Below are positions 23,369 to 32,000 of a DNA stretch of 55,039 bases, one piece after another; position 1 is the first letter of the stretch; every line of letters begins with the position of its first letter. The stretch spans positions 1 through 55,039 of the forward strand of contig JAEWWW010000032.1 in assembly GCA_023396215.1 (NCBI GenBank), written 5' to 3'. Source of the DNA: Bacillota bacterium. GTDB lineage: Bacteria; Bacillota; Clostridia; Oscillospirales; Ruminococcaceae. The position numbers and the translations under genes are program-made. The notes under the pieces are model-generated. The model searched no databases and was not told where the DNA came from. It saw only the letters and a list, made by a program, of their open reading frames with translations.

Positions 23369-24173
23369 CGGCAGCGCCCCCCTTCACCTTGATTGCAGCG
23401 CCGGGCACCGTGCTGCTGCCATAGATGGTATAGCTGGAAGGTCCGTCGATGCGCTGCTCTACATAGCGCAAAATCAGCGTGGTGGTGACGGTCAGCACCA
23501 GATAGATAGCGCAGGTGACGGTCATCGCGGCAAAGTAGTTCATATAGGTGCCTGCAATTGAGCGGGACACAAAGAACAGCTCGGTAACCGAAATGACGCT
23601 AAGCACCGAGGTATCCTTGATATTGATGATAAACTCGTTGCCGGTAACCGGCAGGATATTGCGTATCGCCTGGGGCAAAATGATGTGCAGCATCGTCTGC
23701 TTGTGGTTCATGCCGATGGTGTGGGCCGCTTCAAACTGCCCCTTGTCAATCGACTCGATGCCGCCCCGGACGATTTCGGCCATGTAGGCGCCGGTATTGA
23801 TGGAAACAATGATGATACCGGCTGTGATATTGGGCAAACGAATGCCAAACACCTGAGCCATGCCGTAATAGATGACCATGGCCTGTACAATCATGGGAGT
23901 GCCCCTGAAAATTTCAATATAAAGACGCAGGACTCCCTTAACAAAGCGGAGTAAGAATATTCTTATTTTGGGGGTATTGAGCCTTTCGGGAATGGTTCTG
24001 ATAACGCCGATAAACAAACCAATAACGGAACCTATGACGGTTCCGCTAATGGCAATCAGCAGGGTAAACCCTGCGCCTCTGATAAACTCAGAGTGCTTAT
24101 CCACGACGAAAAAAGTAACCCATTGCCAGAAGGACCAATCCGCCTGCGGCGTCATAGAGAGCAGGTTTAGCAT
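23361..24173 (-). CDS. Polar amino-acid ABC transporter, permease
   Basis: A HisM/GlnP-type membrane protein of 270 residues. A first TM helix is near 33-55 (GAGFTLLIAISGTVIGSVIGL). The typical TM2-TM3 loop IEIFRGTPMIVQAMVIYYG follows near 87-105. The EAA loop that contacts the ATPase is EAAHTIGMNHKQTMLHIILPQA near 148-169. It forms the translocation path. Overlap with the downstream ATPase gene and a 115-bp gap from the binding-protein gene fit one operon. Confidence 0.88.
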   Translation of the reverse strand: MLNLLSMTPQADWSFWQWVTFFVVDKHSEFIRGAGFTLLIAISGTVIGSVIGLFIGVIRTIPERLNTPKIRIFLLRFVKGVLRLYIEIFRGTPMIVQAMVIYYGMAQVFGIRLPNITAGIIIVSINTGAYMAEIVRGGIESIDKGQFEAAHTIGMNHKQTMLHIILPQAIRNILPVTGNEFIINIKDTSVLSVISVTELFFVSRSIAGTYMNYFAAMTVTCAIYLVLTVTTTLILRYVEQRIDGPSSYTIYGSSTVPGAAIKVKGGAADA

Positions 24174-24288
24174 GGTTGGGAGTCACTCCTGTCGGTTGTT
24201 ATAGTAGGACGGGCCATCGACCGCGCCAAAGCAGTTTGGAGGCTTTGGCAGGCACCGGTGGCGTATTATGGATAATAGAACCGCCGGA

Positions 24289-25113
24289 TTATTCGGCGAC
24301 AACCGGCTGGGTGGCTACCGCGTTATCCATAATGGTGTTTCTCTCCTCGGTGGAGATACCGGCCAGCACCTTGTTGATGTCCGCGGCAAGGCTGCTGCCT
24401 TTTTTGATGCCGACAGCGATGGCTGTATCCTCTTCAGAGGCTTCAAAGCCCTGCCCCTCGGGGAAGGCGACATAGGTCAGCGCCGGGTTGGCGGCCATGG
24501 CCGAAACGGCGCCAGGGCGCTCGGAGATATAGCCGTCGATGACGCCGGAGGCAAGAGCGGTAATCATAGTGGGGAAGTCGGCCAATGCGGTTTCCTTCTT
24601 GGCGCCCACCAGCTGGTCGATAACGGTGTAGTGGAAGGTGTTAAGCTGGCCGGTGATGGCAGCGCCGGCCAAGTCGTTCAGCGACTTGGCGTTGGCGTAA
24701 GGGCCGTCCTTTTTCACCACAACCACCAGGTCGGAGTTGTAGTAGTTGTCGGTAAAGTCAATTCTGGTTTTGCGGTCGGCTGTGGGGGACATGCCGGCGA
24801 TAATCACATCGATAATCCCCGACTGCAGGGCGGGCTCAAGGCCGTCCCATTCGGTTTTGACGATGATCAGCTTTCTACCCATGCCCTCTGCAATTTTTTT
24901 GGCAATCTCCACGTCGTAGCCGCCGGCATAGCCGCCGCCCTCGATGGGCACGGCGCCGTTGGAATCATCCGACTGGGTCCAGTTAAAGGGGGCATAGGCG
25001 CACTCCATACCCACGCGCAACTCCTTGCCGGAGGACGCGTTGCTGCAGGCGGTGACGCTGAAAAGGATTGCGGCGGCTGTCAGGACAGCAAATATTTTGA
25101 CAATACGGCTCAT
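24289..25113 (-). CDS. Polar amino-acid-binding lipoprotein
   Basis: A solute-binding protein of 274 residues. A signal peptide ends in a lipobox, LFSVTACSN, with the lipidated Cys near residue 23. The family 3 body follows: ELRVGMECAYAPFNW, YDVEIAKKIAEGMGRKL, DVIIAGMSPTADRK and a late TYVAFPEGQGFE. It captures the amino acid outside the membrane and delivers it to the permease. The second ATG (25111-25113) is placed about 8 bp from GAGGAG and is preferred over the ATG two codons upstream. A promoter lies at 25265-25293, leaving a long structured leader. Confidence 0.87.
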   Translation of the reverse strand: MSRIVKIFAVLTAAAILFSVTACSNASSGKELRVGMECAYAPFNWTQSDDSNGAVPIEGGGYAGGYDVEIAKKIAEGMGRKLIIVKTEWDGLEPALQSGIIDVIIAGMSPTADRKTRIDFTDNYYNSDLVVVVKKDGPYANAKSLNDLAGAAITGQLNTFHYTVIDQLVGAKKETALADFPTMITALASGVIDGYISERPGAVSAMAANPALTYVAFPEGQGFEASEEDTAIAVGIKKGSSLAADINKVLAGISTEERNTIMDNAVATQPVVAE

Positions 25114-25138
25114 TTTCATTCTCCTCTGCTTGTTGCAG

Positions 25139-25170
25139 CACCGGCGGGGGCTTGTCCCCTTCTGCCGGTG
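25139..25170 (-). promoter_or_regulatory. Leader hairpin before the amino-acid-binding protein gene
   Basis: CACCGGC (25139-25145) pairs with GCCGGTG (25164-25170), and an inner GGGG with CCCC. On the transcript it lies about 10 nt upstream of the Shine-Dalgarno GAGGAG. No T-run follows, so it is not a terminator in this direction. Possible mRNA-stability or translational element. Confidence 0.45.
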
Positions 25171-25264
25171 GTTTTGGCGGCGGATGGGTTTTTTCTGCGC
25201 CTCCCCTGCTTAAGGGAAGCCGCCCGCCCTGCCGACGCCAATTCTGTCGATTGTTCATTGCACT

Positions 25265-25293
25265 ATTTTACAACATTGTTTTAACCATGTAAA
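25265..25293 (-). promoter_or_regulatory. Promoter of the amino-acid ABC operon
   Basis: On the minus strand TTTACA (25288-25293) and TAAAAT (25265-25270) are separated by 17 bp, close to sigma-A consensus. It lies 150 bp upstream of the binding-protein start, just after the livF stop. Confidence 0.65.
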
Positions 25294-25310
25294 GCCTTGA
25301 AACGGGCCGA

Positions 25311-26012
25311 TTAGCCCAAATATGCCTTTTTAATTTCTTCGCTCTGGCGCAGCACCTCGCTGGGGCCCGATGCGACGATTTTGCCGGTTTCCAGCACATA
25401 GGCCCGGTGGGCGGTCTGAAGCGCCATATTGGCGTTCTGCTCCACCAGCAGCACGGTGACGCCGCTTTGGTTAATCCAGCGGATGATGGAGAAGATTTCC
25501 TGCACCAGAATGGGCGCAAGGCCCATCGAAGGCTCATCCATAATCAGCAGGGTGGGCTCGGTCATCAGCGCCCGCCCCATGGCCAGCATCTGCTGCTCGC
25601 CCCCCGAAAGGGTGCCCGCCAGCTGGCGGCTGCGCTCTTTAAGGCGGGGGAACCGCTCCATCACCATCTCCATGTTTTTGTCGAGGTTTTTGCGCACCCG
25701 GGGCAGATAAGCGCCCAGCTCGAGGTTGTCGCGGACGGTGAGGTTGGCAAAGATGCGGCGCCCCTCGGGCACCTGCACCAGCCCCATATTCGCCCGCTGA
25801 TCGGCGGGTACTTTATCAAGGTTTTGGCCCAGAAACTCCACCGTGCCCGCGTTTTGGGAAATCAGCCCCGAAACGGTGTGCAGGGTGGTGGTTTTGCCCG
25901 CGCCGTTGGCCCCGATAAGGGTGACGATTTCACCCTTGGCAACCTCCAAAGAGATGCCGTGCAGGGCCTGAATGTTACCGTAGGAAACCTTCAGGTCGGT
26001 TATTTTTAGCAT
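25311..26012 (-). CDS. livF: Branched-chain amino-acid ABC transporter ATPase
   Basis: An ATPase of 233 residues. Walker A is GANGAGKTT (34-42), the signature LSGGEQQML is near 137, Walker B LLIMDEPSMGLAP near 158, and the switch motif is replaced by the LivF-type LLVEQNANMAL. It ends with LRQSEEIKKAYLG, typical of LivF. Together with LivG it powers uptake of leucine, isoleucine, valine or related substrates. The start overlaps the livG stop by one base, so translation is coupled. Last gene of the liv operon. Confidence 0.92.
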   Translation of the reverse strand: MLKITDLKVSYGNIQALHGISLEVAKGEIVTLIGANGAGKTTTLHTVSGLISQNAGTVEFLGQNLDKVPADQRANMGLVQVPEGRRIFANLTVRDNLELGAYLPRVRKNLDKNMEMVMERFPRLKERSRQLAGTLSGGEQQMLAMGRALMTEPTLLIMDEPSMGLAPILVQEIFSIIRWINQSGVTVLLVEQNANMALQTAHRAYVLETGKIVASGPSEVLRQSEEIKKAYLG

Positions 26013-26797
26013 TACTCGCCAACCTCCTCGCCCAGATAGGCCTTAATGACCTGGGGATTGCTTTTTATCTCTTCGGGCAAGCCGTCGGCAATCAGGGTGC
26101 CGTAATCCAGCACCAGCACCCGCTCGCAGATACTCATTACAAGGCTCATGTCGTGCTCGATGAGCAAAATGGTGATGTTCAGCTTATCGCGAATCGAGCG
26201 AATCAGGCTGGTAAGCTCTTTGGTTTCCTGCGGGTTCATGCCTGCGGCCGGTTCGTCCAGCAGCAGGATTTGGGGGTTGGCACCCAGCGCGCGGGCGATT
26301 TCAAGCTTGCGCTGTTCGCCGTAGGGCAGGCTGGAGGCCATCTCCTCGGCTTTATCGCTCAGACCCATCAGCTCGAGCAGCTCCATCGCCTCGTGGTCGA
26401 TGCGCTCCTCTTCGCGGCGGTAAACCGGCAGCCGCAGCATGGCCTGAAAGGAGTTGTATTTCACCCGGGGGTGGATGGAAACCTTGACGTTATCCAGCAC
26501 CGTCATGCGCTTAAACAGGCGGATGTTCTGAAAGGTGCGGGTCATGCCCAGCCGGGCAATCTTCCACGGCTCGGAGCCGATGAGAGAGATGGTCTGGCCG
26601 CTTCCACTCTCCAGTTCCATGGTGCCGGAGGTGGGCTGGTAGACGCCGGTGAGCAGGTTGAACACGGTGGTTTTGCCTGCGCCGTTGGGGCCGATGAGGC
26701 CGATAAGACCGCCCTTGGGCATATCCAGATTAAACTGGTTTACAGCCTTGAGGCCGCCGAAGGTAACCGATAAATCCTTAATATCAAGCACTGACAT
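26012..26797 (-). CDS. livG: Branched-chain amino-acid ABC transporter ATPase
   Basis: An ATPase of 261 residues. It has the LivG-type N-terminus VTFGGLKAVNQFNL, Walker A GPNGAGKTT (36-44), the family-specific ARLGMTRTFQNIRLF near 82-96 and the LPYGEQRKLEIARAL signature region near 155. Walker B with LLLDEPAAGMNPQET follows, then LLIEHDMSLVM and VIKAYLGEE at the end. Overlaps livM by 14 bp and livF by one base, consistent with a single translation unit. Confidence 0.92.
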   Translation of the reverse strand: MSVLDIKDLSVTFGGLKAVNQFNLDMPKGGLIGLIGPNGAGKTTVFNLLTGVYQPTSGTMELESGSGQTISLIGSEPWKIARLGMTRTFQNIRLFKRMTVLDNVKVSIHPRVKYNSFQAMLRLPVYRREEERIDHEAMELLELMGLSDKAEEMASSLPYGEQRKLEIARALGANPQILLLDEPAAGMNPQETKELTSLIRSIRDKLNITILLIEHDMSLVMSICERVLVLDYGTLIADGLPEEIKSNPQVIKAYLGEEVGE

Positions 26798-27821
26798 TGC
26801 CCCTGCCCCCTTTCTTTAGCTTCGCGAGGTTTTTCTTCCACCATTTACGCGAGAACAGCCGGGTCAGCCGCAGCTCCTTGGTGCCCAGCAGGCCTTGGGG
26901 CCTGAAAATCATCATCGCAATAAGCAGCGCCGGGTAGATAACCAGACGGTAATCCTTCATAAACCGCAGCTGCTCCTGCAGCATGGTGAGGGCGAAGCTG
27001 GCGACCACCGTACCGGTGATGGAGCCCATGCCGCCAAATACCACGATAATAAGGAAATCCACCGATTTGAGGTAGTTGAACATATCGGGGTTGAGGTAGC
27101 GATAGTGGCTGGCAAAGAGGGAGCCCGCGACGCCCGCCAGGAAGGTAGAGAAAACAAAAACATAAAGCTTGGTGTAAAAAATGTTGACGCCCATGGCTTC
27201 GGAGGCAATCTCGTCATCCCGCACCGAGAGGATGGCCCGCCCGTGGGAGGAGATCAGCAGATGCACCACCGCCAGTATCGAAAGTATCAGACAGATCGAC
27301 ACCCACAGGAAGGTAATCAGGGTGTTAAGCTCGGCGCTGGCGGCCTTGATGCTGAGGCCGGGGATATTCATCAGCCCGGCGGCGCCGCCGGTGAGCTTTT
27401 CGAGATTCATAATGACCACACGGATAATCTCACCGAAGCCCAGCGTGACGATGGCGAGGTAGTCGCCCCGCAGCCGCAGAGTGGGTATGCCGATAATCAG
27501 CCCCACCGCCCCCGCAATCGCGGCGCTGATGAGCATCGAGGGCAGCAGCGGCAGCCCCGCTTTGAGCAGGATGGCGCTGCCGTAGGCGCCGATGGACATA
27601 AAGCCCGCGTGGCCCAGCACCAATTGCCCGGTCATGCCGGTCATCAGGTTGAGGCCCAGCGCCACAATGGCGTAGATGCTGGAGGTGGTCAGGATAGAGG
27701 AGGTATATTTATCAAAGATGCCGGTGCCAATCAGGAAACTGAGGATACCGTAAACCACCACGATAAAGATGGTTTGCACCACAAGGGCGTATGCGGTTTT
27801 GTTATTTTTTAGCTTATTCAT
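26784..27821 (-). CDS. livM: Branched-chain amino-acid ABC transporter permease
   Basis: A polytopic membrane protein of 345 residues with about eight to nine hydrophobic helices. Diagnostic segments are NLMTGMTGQLVLGHAGFMSIGAYG (split over residues 59-82), TLRLRGDYLAIVTLGFGEIIR near 114-134, and the ATPase-contact loop IASEAMGVNIFYTKL near 207-221. It forms one half of the channel with LivH. Its C-terminus is basic (RKWWKKNLAKLKK). Confidence 0.91.
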   Translation of the reverse strand: MNKLKNNKTAYALVVQTIFIVVVYGILSFLIGTGIFDKYTSSILTTSSIYAIVALGLNLMTGMTGQLVLGHAGFMSIGAYGSAILLKAGLPLLPSMLISAAIAGAVGLIIGIPTLRLRGDYLAIVTLGFGEIIRVVIMNLEKLTGGAAGLMNIPGLSIKAASAELNTLITFLWVSICLILSILAVVHLLISSHGRAILSVRDDEIASEAMGVNIFYTKLYVFVFSTFLAGVAGSLFASHYRYLNPDMFNYLKSVDFLIIVVFGGMGSITGTVVASFALTMLQEQLRFMKDYRLVIYPALLIAMMIFRPQGLLGTKELRLTRLFSRKWWKKNLAKLKKGGRGNVSA

Positions 27822-27835
27822 TCCTTACGCCCCCC

Positions 27836-28756
27836 TTAAACCTTTTCGCGCGTGGCTTTGCCCATGATGCCGCCGGGCTTTGCCATGAGGATGATGATAA
27901 GGATGGCGAAGACGATGCCGTCCGCCCAGAGGGAACTGATGTAGCCCTTGGTGAAGGATTCCACCATGCCGATAACCACGCCGCCAATCATGGCGCCGGG
28001 GATGATGCCGATGCCGCCCAGCACCGCGGCGATGAAGGCCTTAAGGCCGGGCATGATGCCCATGTAGGGGTTGATTTGGGGGAAGGACACGGCATAAAGG
28101 ATGCCGGCCGCAGCGCCCAGCGCAGCGCCGATGGCAAAGGTGACGCTGATGATGCTGTTGACCTTGATGCCCATGAGGCTGGCAGCATCCATATCGAATG
28201 AAACCGCGCGCATGGCTTTGCCCACGCGGGTGTAGTTGACAATATAATTAAGTACAATCATCAAAACCACCGCAACCACCAGAACCAGCAGTTGCACCGG
28301 CGCGATGTAAAAACCGGTGGCGTTTTGTATGGCGTCTGACAACACCTTAAATATATAGAGCGTCCGGTCGTCCAGCTTGGGGTAGGACCGGGGGTTGGGG
28401 CCGATGAAGGGCAGGGTTTTACTGCCGTTCTCCAGCAGCATTGAAACGCCGATGGCGGTGATAAGCGCATTTAGCCTCGGGGCCTTTCGCAGCGGCTTAT
28501 AGCAGATTTTTTCGATGACCACGCCCAGCAGGGCACAGACGGCCATGGCGAAGGCAAAGGCCAGCAGGGTGCTGCCCAGGTTCACTCCTTTGGTTAACAC
28601 AAAGAACCCGGCGTAGGCGCCGAGCATCAAAAAGTCGCCGTGGGCAAAGTTTATCAGCTTGACGATGCCGTAAACCATGGTGTAGCCCAGAGCAATCAAT
28701 GCGTAGATGCTGCCGACCGTCAGGCCGATAATCAGCAGCTTGAGAAATGTATCCAT
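27836..28756 (-). CDS. livH: Branched-chain amino-acid ABC transporter permease
   Basis: A membrane protein of 306 residues with about eight helices. It has the LivH signature GSIYALIALGYTMVYGIVKLINFAHGD, split as residues 16-42, and the contact loop RAVSFDMDAASLMGIKVN near 185-202. It pairs with LivM. The ATG follows GAGGTGAT. A 158-bp gap with a stable hairpin separates it from the upstream binding-protein gene, which usually leaves the binding protein more abundant than the membrane parts. Confidence 0.91.
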   Translation of the reverse strand: MDTFLKLLIIGLTVGSIYALIALGYTMVYGIVKLINFAHGDFLMLGAYAGFFVLTKGVNLGSTLLAFAFAMAVCALLGVVIEKICYKPLRKAPRLNALITAIGVSMLLENGSKTLPFIGPNPRSYPKLDDRTLYIFKVLSDAIQNATGFYIAPVQLLVLVVAVVLMIVLNYIVNYTRVGKAMRAVSFDMDAASLMGIKVNSIISVTFAIGAALGAAAGILYAVSFPQINPYMGIMPGLKAFIAAVLGGIGIIPGAMIGGVVIGMVESFTKGYISSLWADGIVFAILIIILMAKPGGIMGKATREKV

Positions 28757-28811
28757 ATCATCACCTCATATCGGATTTAACCGATGCCGCTCAGACGGCA
28801 GATTGCCAACT

Positions 28812-28854
28812 ACGGGTAAAAGCGCAAAGCCCTTCGGCCTGCGCTTTCGCCCGT
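28812..28854 (-). terminator. Attenuating hairpin between livJ-like gene and livH
   Basis: ACGGG...AAAGCGCA and TGCGCTTT...CCCGT form an interrupted stem of about 15 bp around CCCTTCGG. No long T-run follows on the minus strand. It may stabilise the upstream binding-protein mRNA or partly terminate before livH. Confidence 0.5.
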
Positions 28855-28914
28855 TGTCAGCTTTTTGGAAATATCGCTGTCGGCCCTAAAGAGGGCTTCT
28901 AAAAAGAGCCTGCG

Positions 28915-30105
28915 TCAGGGGTTAACGGTTTCGTAATAGCGTGCAACCAAGCCGCCGTCGGATTGTTCAACGGCAATCATGACCGCCGATTTCACGGGGT
29001 TGCGGTTCTCGTTGAACTTGATGTTGCCGGTTACAAACTTGCCTTCCACCTTGGCCATGGCGTCACGGAGGGCGGCAGGCTCGGTGGAGCCGGCGGCTTC
29101 GACGGCTTTGGCCACAATCTTGGCGGCGTCATAGCCCAGAGCCGCGAGGGCGTTGGGGGTTTCTCCGCCGTAGGCAGCCTGATACTTGGCCACGAAGTCT
29201 TTTACGTCGGCGTCGTCGGATTCGGGGGCGTAGTGGTTGGAATAGAAGGAGCCCGCCGCTTCCGGCCCGGCGTTGTTGACAATCTCATCCCAGCCGTCGG
29301 CGCCCAGCATGATGACTTCGGTCATGCCCTGGTCACGCACCTGCTTGGCAATGAGCGCCACCTGGCTGTAATAGTCGGGGATAAAGATGACATCGGGCTT
29401 CTGCTCTTTAATCTTTGCAAGGATAGCGGAAAAATCCTTGTCGTTGATAGAGTAGGCTTCCTTGGCAACCACTGTGCCGCCAAAATCGGCAAAGGATTTT
29501 TCAAACTGGGTGGCAAGGCCCTTGGAGTAGTCGTTGCCGTTGTCAAAGACGATGGCTGCTGTCTTTTTGCTAAGGCTCTCGGCGGCAAACTTGGCAACCA
29601 CAGTTCCCTGGAAGGGGTCGATGAAGCAGGCACCGAACACAAAGTCGCCGGCCAGCGTCACGTTTTCGTTGGTGGAGGAGGTGGTAATCATCGGTATGCC
29701 CATCTGCTGTGCAAGGGGCGAGATGGCCAGCGAGCATTTGGAAGCCAGCGCGCCAACGATGACGTGAACATTATCCTTGCTGGTGAGCTTGTTAAAGGCG
29801 TCGATGGTTTTTTCGGGCTTGTTTTCATCGTCCTCGACGATAACCTCATAGGTAATGCCTGTGGTGCCGCTCAGGGCGTTGAGCTCGCCAACCGCCATCT
29901 TGACGGCGTTTGCGGTGCCGATGCCATAGGCGGCGATATCACCGGTCATGGGCATGATGACCCCAAGCTTCACGGTGATGGGGGTGGAGGAGCCTGGTGC
30001 GGGGGTACTGCTGGGGGCCGGCGCGGGGGCATTGGACGAGCAAGCGGTGAGTACCAGAGAGAGAACCAGTATCAGCGAGAGAACAGATGATATTAGCTTG
30101 TTCAT
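28915..30105 (-). CDS. Branched-chain amino-acid-binding lipoprotein, copy 1
   Basis: A Leu/Ile/Val-binding (Peripla_BP_6) protein of 396 residues. A signal peptide ends in the lipobox LVLTACSSN (Cys near 22), followed by an Ala/Pro/Ser linker. The body has VKLGVIMPMTGDIAAYG (about 45-61), MITTSSTNENVT near 137, NDYSKGLATQFEK near 187 and a GYDAAKIVAKAV near 325. It collects the substrate for LivHMGF encoded downstream. AAGGAGG before the ATG; sigma-A-type promoter at 30201-30229. Close paralogue of the protein encoded at 30593. Confidence 0.9.
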   Translation of the reverse strand: MNKLISSVLSLILVLSLVLTACSSNAPAPAPSSTPAPGSSTPITVKLGVIMPMTGDIAAYGIGTANAVKMAVGELNALSGTTGITYEVIVEDDENKPEKTIDAFNKLTSKDNVHVIVGALASKCSLAISPLAQQMGIPMITTSSTNENVTLAGDFVFGACFIDPFQGTVVAKFAAESLSKKTAAIVFDNGNDYSKGLATQFEKSFADFGGTVVAKEAYSINDKDFSAILAKIKEQKPDVIFIPDYYSQVALIAKQVRDQGMTEVIMLGADGWDEIVNNAGPEAAGSFYSNHYAPESDDADVKDFVAKYQAAYGGETPNALAALGYDAAKIVAKAVEAAGSTEPAALRDAMAKVEGKFVTGNIKFNENRNPVKSAVMIAVEQSDGGLVARYYETVNP

Positions 30106-30200
30106 TCAGCAAAATCCTCCTTAATTATGAAATAAAGGTAAAGAAAGGGCGACTTAACACTCCGGTAAACCGCCATTGCTTTACCTAAACCATTACAGAG

Positions 30201-30229
30201 AAATTACCACATAAGCTTGCATTTGTCAA
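30201..30229 (-). promoter_or_regulatory. Promoter of the copy-1 binding-protein/liv operon
   Basis: TTGACA (30224-30229 on the minus strand), a 17-bp spacer and TAATTT (30201-30206). The spacer end ATGTGG and the -10 box resemble the copy-2 promoter at 31847-31875. Confidence 0.72.
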
Positions 30230-30489
30230 GTAATTTGAAGCTTTGGGTTTCATTTCTTGCAAATTCACAAAGGAGGGCCGTTTCAACATGCCGGTGTTTA
30301 TTCAATTTTTCAATATTTTTTTAACAGTTTCCCCGGGTTTTCCATCCCCCGGCTACCCTTGTCTTGTTTGGAGTACATTTTGTAGCAGGGCGGGGGAAGC
30401 TTTTAAAAGGGCGGTTGCAAGTTTTTAAAAAAATCTTTCATTTCCTTGCAGCGTGGCAATCCGGCCCCCAAAACACCCCTGTCATGGGC

Positions 30490-30521
30490 AAAAGCACAGG
30501 CCCCTTCCACAGGGGCCTGCG
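30490..30521 (-). terminator. Terminator of the copy-2 binding-protein gene
   Basis: CAGGCCCC (30497-30504) pairs with GGGGCCTG (30512-30519) with extra GC pairs outside; on the minus strand the stem is followed by TGCTTTTG. Lies about 70 bp after the stop codon. Confidence 0.65.
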
Positions 30522-30592
30522 CCTTAAAGCGCCCAAACGGATTATAGGTTATCCCACTGTTCCGGCCGGGAAACCGGATAAAGCAGCCATAC

Positions 30593-31765
30593 TTAGGGGT
30601 TTACAGTGCTGTAGTATTTGGCAACCACGTTGTCGCCTTCTTTTTCGACGCGGATCATAACGGCGGATTTAACCGGGTTACGGTTTTCGTCGAAGGAGAT
30701 GTTGCCGGTTACAAACTTGCCGGAGATTTTGGCCATTGCATCACGAACGGCGGGGGCTTCGGCGCTGCCGGCATCGCCCACTGCCTTGGCTACCAGCTGC
30801 ATTGCATCGTAGCCCAGTGCGGCAAAGGCGTTGGGGTCAAGGTTGTTGTAGGCTTCCTTATATGCAGAGATAAAGGATTTTACCTGATCATCGTCAGACT
30901 CGGGGGAATAGTGGTTGGAGTAGAAGGAGCCTACGACTTCGTCCTTGGCGTGGTTGATGATTTCGTCCCAGCCGTCGCCGCCCAGAAGGATGACATCATC
31001 CATGCCCTGGTCGCGCACCTGCTTGGCAATGAGGGCGACCTTGCTGTAGTAATCGGGGATGTAAAGAACCTCGGGGTCGGAGTTTTTGATGTTGGCAAGG
31101 ATGGCGGAGAAATCCTGGTCGTTGAGGGAGTAGGCTTCTTTGCCAACAATCTGGCCGCCGTTTTCGGCAAAGGTGGCCTCAAACTGGGTGGTCAGGCCCT
31201 TGGAATAGTCGTTGCCGTTGTCGTAAACGATGGCGGCTTTCTTTTTGCCCAGCTCGCCGGTGGCAAACTTGGCGGCTACAATGCCCTGGAAGGGGTCGAT
31301 GAAGCAGGTACGGAAAACGTAATCGCCAAACTTGGTGACCTCTTCATTGGTGGAGGTGGGGGTAATCATAAGGATATTCTGCTGCTGTGCCAGGGGGGCA
31401 ATAGCCAGAGAGCATTTTGTGATGGTGGCGCCGATAATCAGGCTGACCTTGTCTTTATCAACCAGCTTGTTAAAGGCATCGACGGCTTTTTCGGGCTTGC
31501 CTTCATCGTCCTCGACAATCAGCTCAACCTTTTTACCATTTATGCCACCGGCAGCGTTAATCTGCTCGGCGGCCAGCTTGACGCCGTTGGTGCTGTGTGT
31601 GCCGTAGGCGGCAGCGTCACCGGTGATGGAAGTTACTACACCAATCTTAATGGTGTCCCCGGCGGGGGCGGGGGTATTACCCTGTCCCTGCGAGCCGCAG
31701 CCGGACAGCGCAACCGCTGCAACCAATACGACGGCGGCAACAAGTGCAAAAATTTTCTTTGTCAT
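30593..31765 (-). CDS. Branched-chain amino-acid-binding lipoprotein, copy 2
   Basis: A Peripla_BP_6 protein of 390 residues with signal peptide and lipobox VALSGCGSQ (Cys near 24). The body is very similar to copy 1: IKIGVVTSITGDAAAYG, LMITPTSTNEEVT, NDYSKGLTTQFEA, DVILLGGDGWDEI and GYDAMQLVAKAV. The ATG at 31763-31765 lies behind AGGAGG; the seven-residue extension MYRRKKK is less likely. It has its own promoter (31847-31875) and terminator, so it is a separately expressed second receptor for the same LivHMGF or a related ligand. Confidence 0.89.
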   Translation of the reverse strand: MTKKIFALVAAVVLVAAVALSGCGSQGQGNTPAPAGDTIKIGVVTSITGDAAAYGTHSTNGVKLAAEQINAAGGINGKKVELIVEDDEGKPEKAVDAFNKLVDKDKVSLIIGATITKCSLAIAPLAQQQNILMITPTSTNEEVTKFGDYVFRTCFIDPFQGIVAAKFATGELGKKKAAIVYDNGNDYSKGLTTQFEATFAENGGQIVGKEAYSLNDQDFSAILANIKNSDPEVLYIPDYYSKVALIAKQVRDQGMDDVILLGGDGWDEIINHAKDEVVGSFYSNHYSPESDDDQVKSFISAYKEAYNNLDPNAFAALGYDAMQLVAKAVGDAGSAEAPAVRDAMAKISGKFVTGNISFDENRNPVKSAVMIRVEKEGDNVVAKYYSTVNP

Positions 31766-31846
31766 CTTCTTCTTCCTCCTATACAAACGTGCGCTGAAAA
31801 ATCACCTCTACGCTTTAGCGTGTTAATCTTTCTTCGCATTATAGTA

Positions 31847-31875
31847 GAATTACCATATCCTTGAGGGTTTGTCAA
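31847..31875 (-). promoter_or_regulatory. Promoter of the copy-2 binding-protein gene
   Basis: TTGACA (31870-31875 on the minus strand), 17-bp spacer, TAATTC (31847-31852). Good sigma-A match. Confidence 0.72.
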
Positions 31876-31885
31876 GGAAAAGCCG

Positions 31886-31951
31886 CCCCGCCAAAATATT
31901 TTGGAAGCAGTTACAATAATTGTAAACCTGCGGCCGCATATTTTGGCGGGG
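31886..31951. promoter_or_regulatory. Inverted repeat enclosing an operator-like palindrome
   Basis: CCCCGCCAAAATA (31886-31898) and TATTTTGGCGGGG (31939-31951) are perfect reverse complements. In the 40-nt space between them sits the perfect palindrome TTACAATAATTGTAA (31911-31925). The block lies just upstream of the copy-2 promoter and 50 bp after the dacA-like stop. It may be an operator, the dacA terminator, or both. Confidence 0.5.
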
Positions 31952-32000
31952 TATCAGATGGTTTTATACCACTAAGGGCTTGACGGCTTTTCGCCGCCGT

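Larger units (their letters stand above)
30106..30592. other. Intergenic region between the two binding-protein genes
   Basis: It holds the promoter of the copy-1 gene (30201-30229) and, at its other end, the terminator of the copy-2 gene (30490-30521). The 250 bases in between have T-runs and scattered short repeats but no gene I can support. Confidence 0.5.

Noticed and set aside
25120..25264. T-box or amino-acid riboswitch in the leader of the polar amino-acid operon
   Set aside because: No T-box sequence, no specifier loop and no terminator/antiterminator pair could be found.
28963..30090. A 375-residue plus-strand open frame opposite the copy-1 binding-protein gene
   Set aside because: Glycine- and valine-rich shadow of a real minus-strand gene with lipobox and family motifs; no Shine-Dalgarno and no family.
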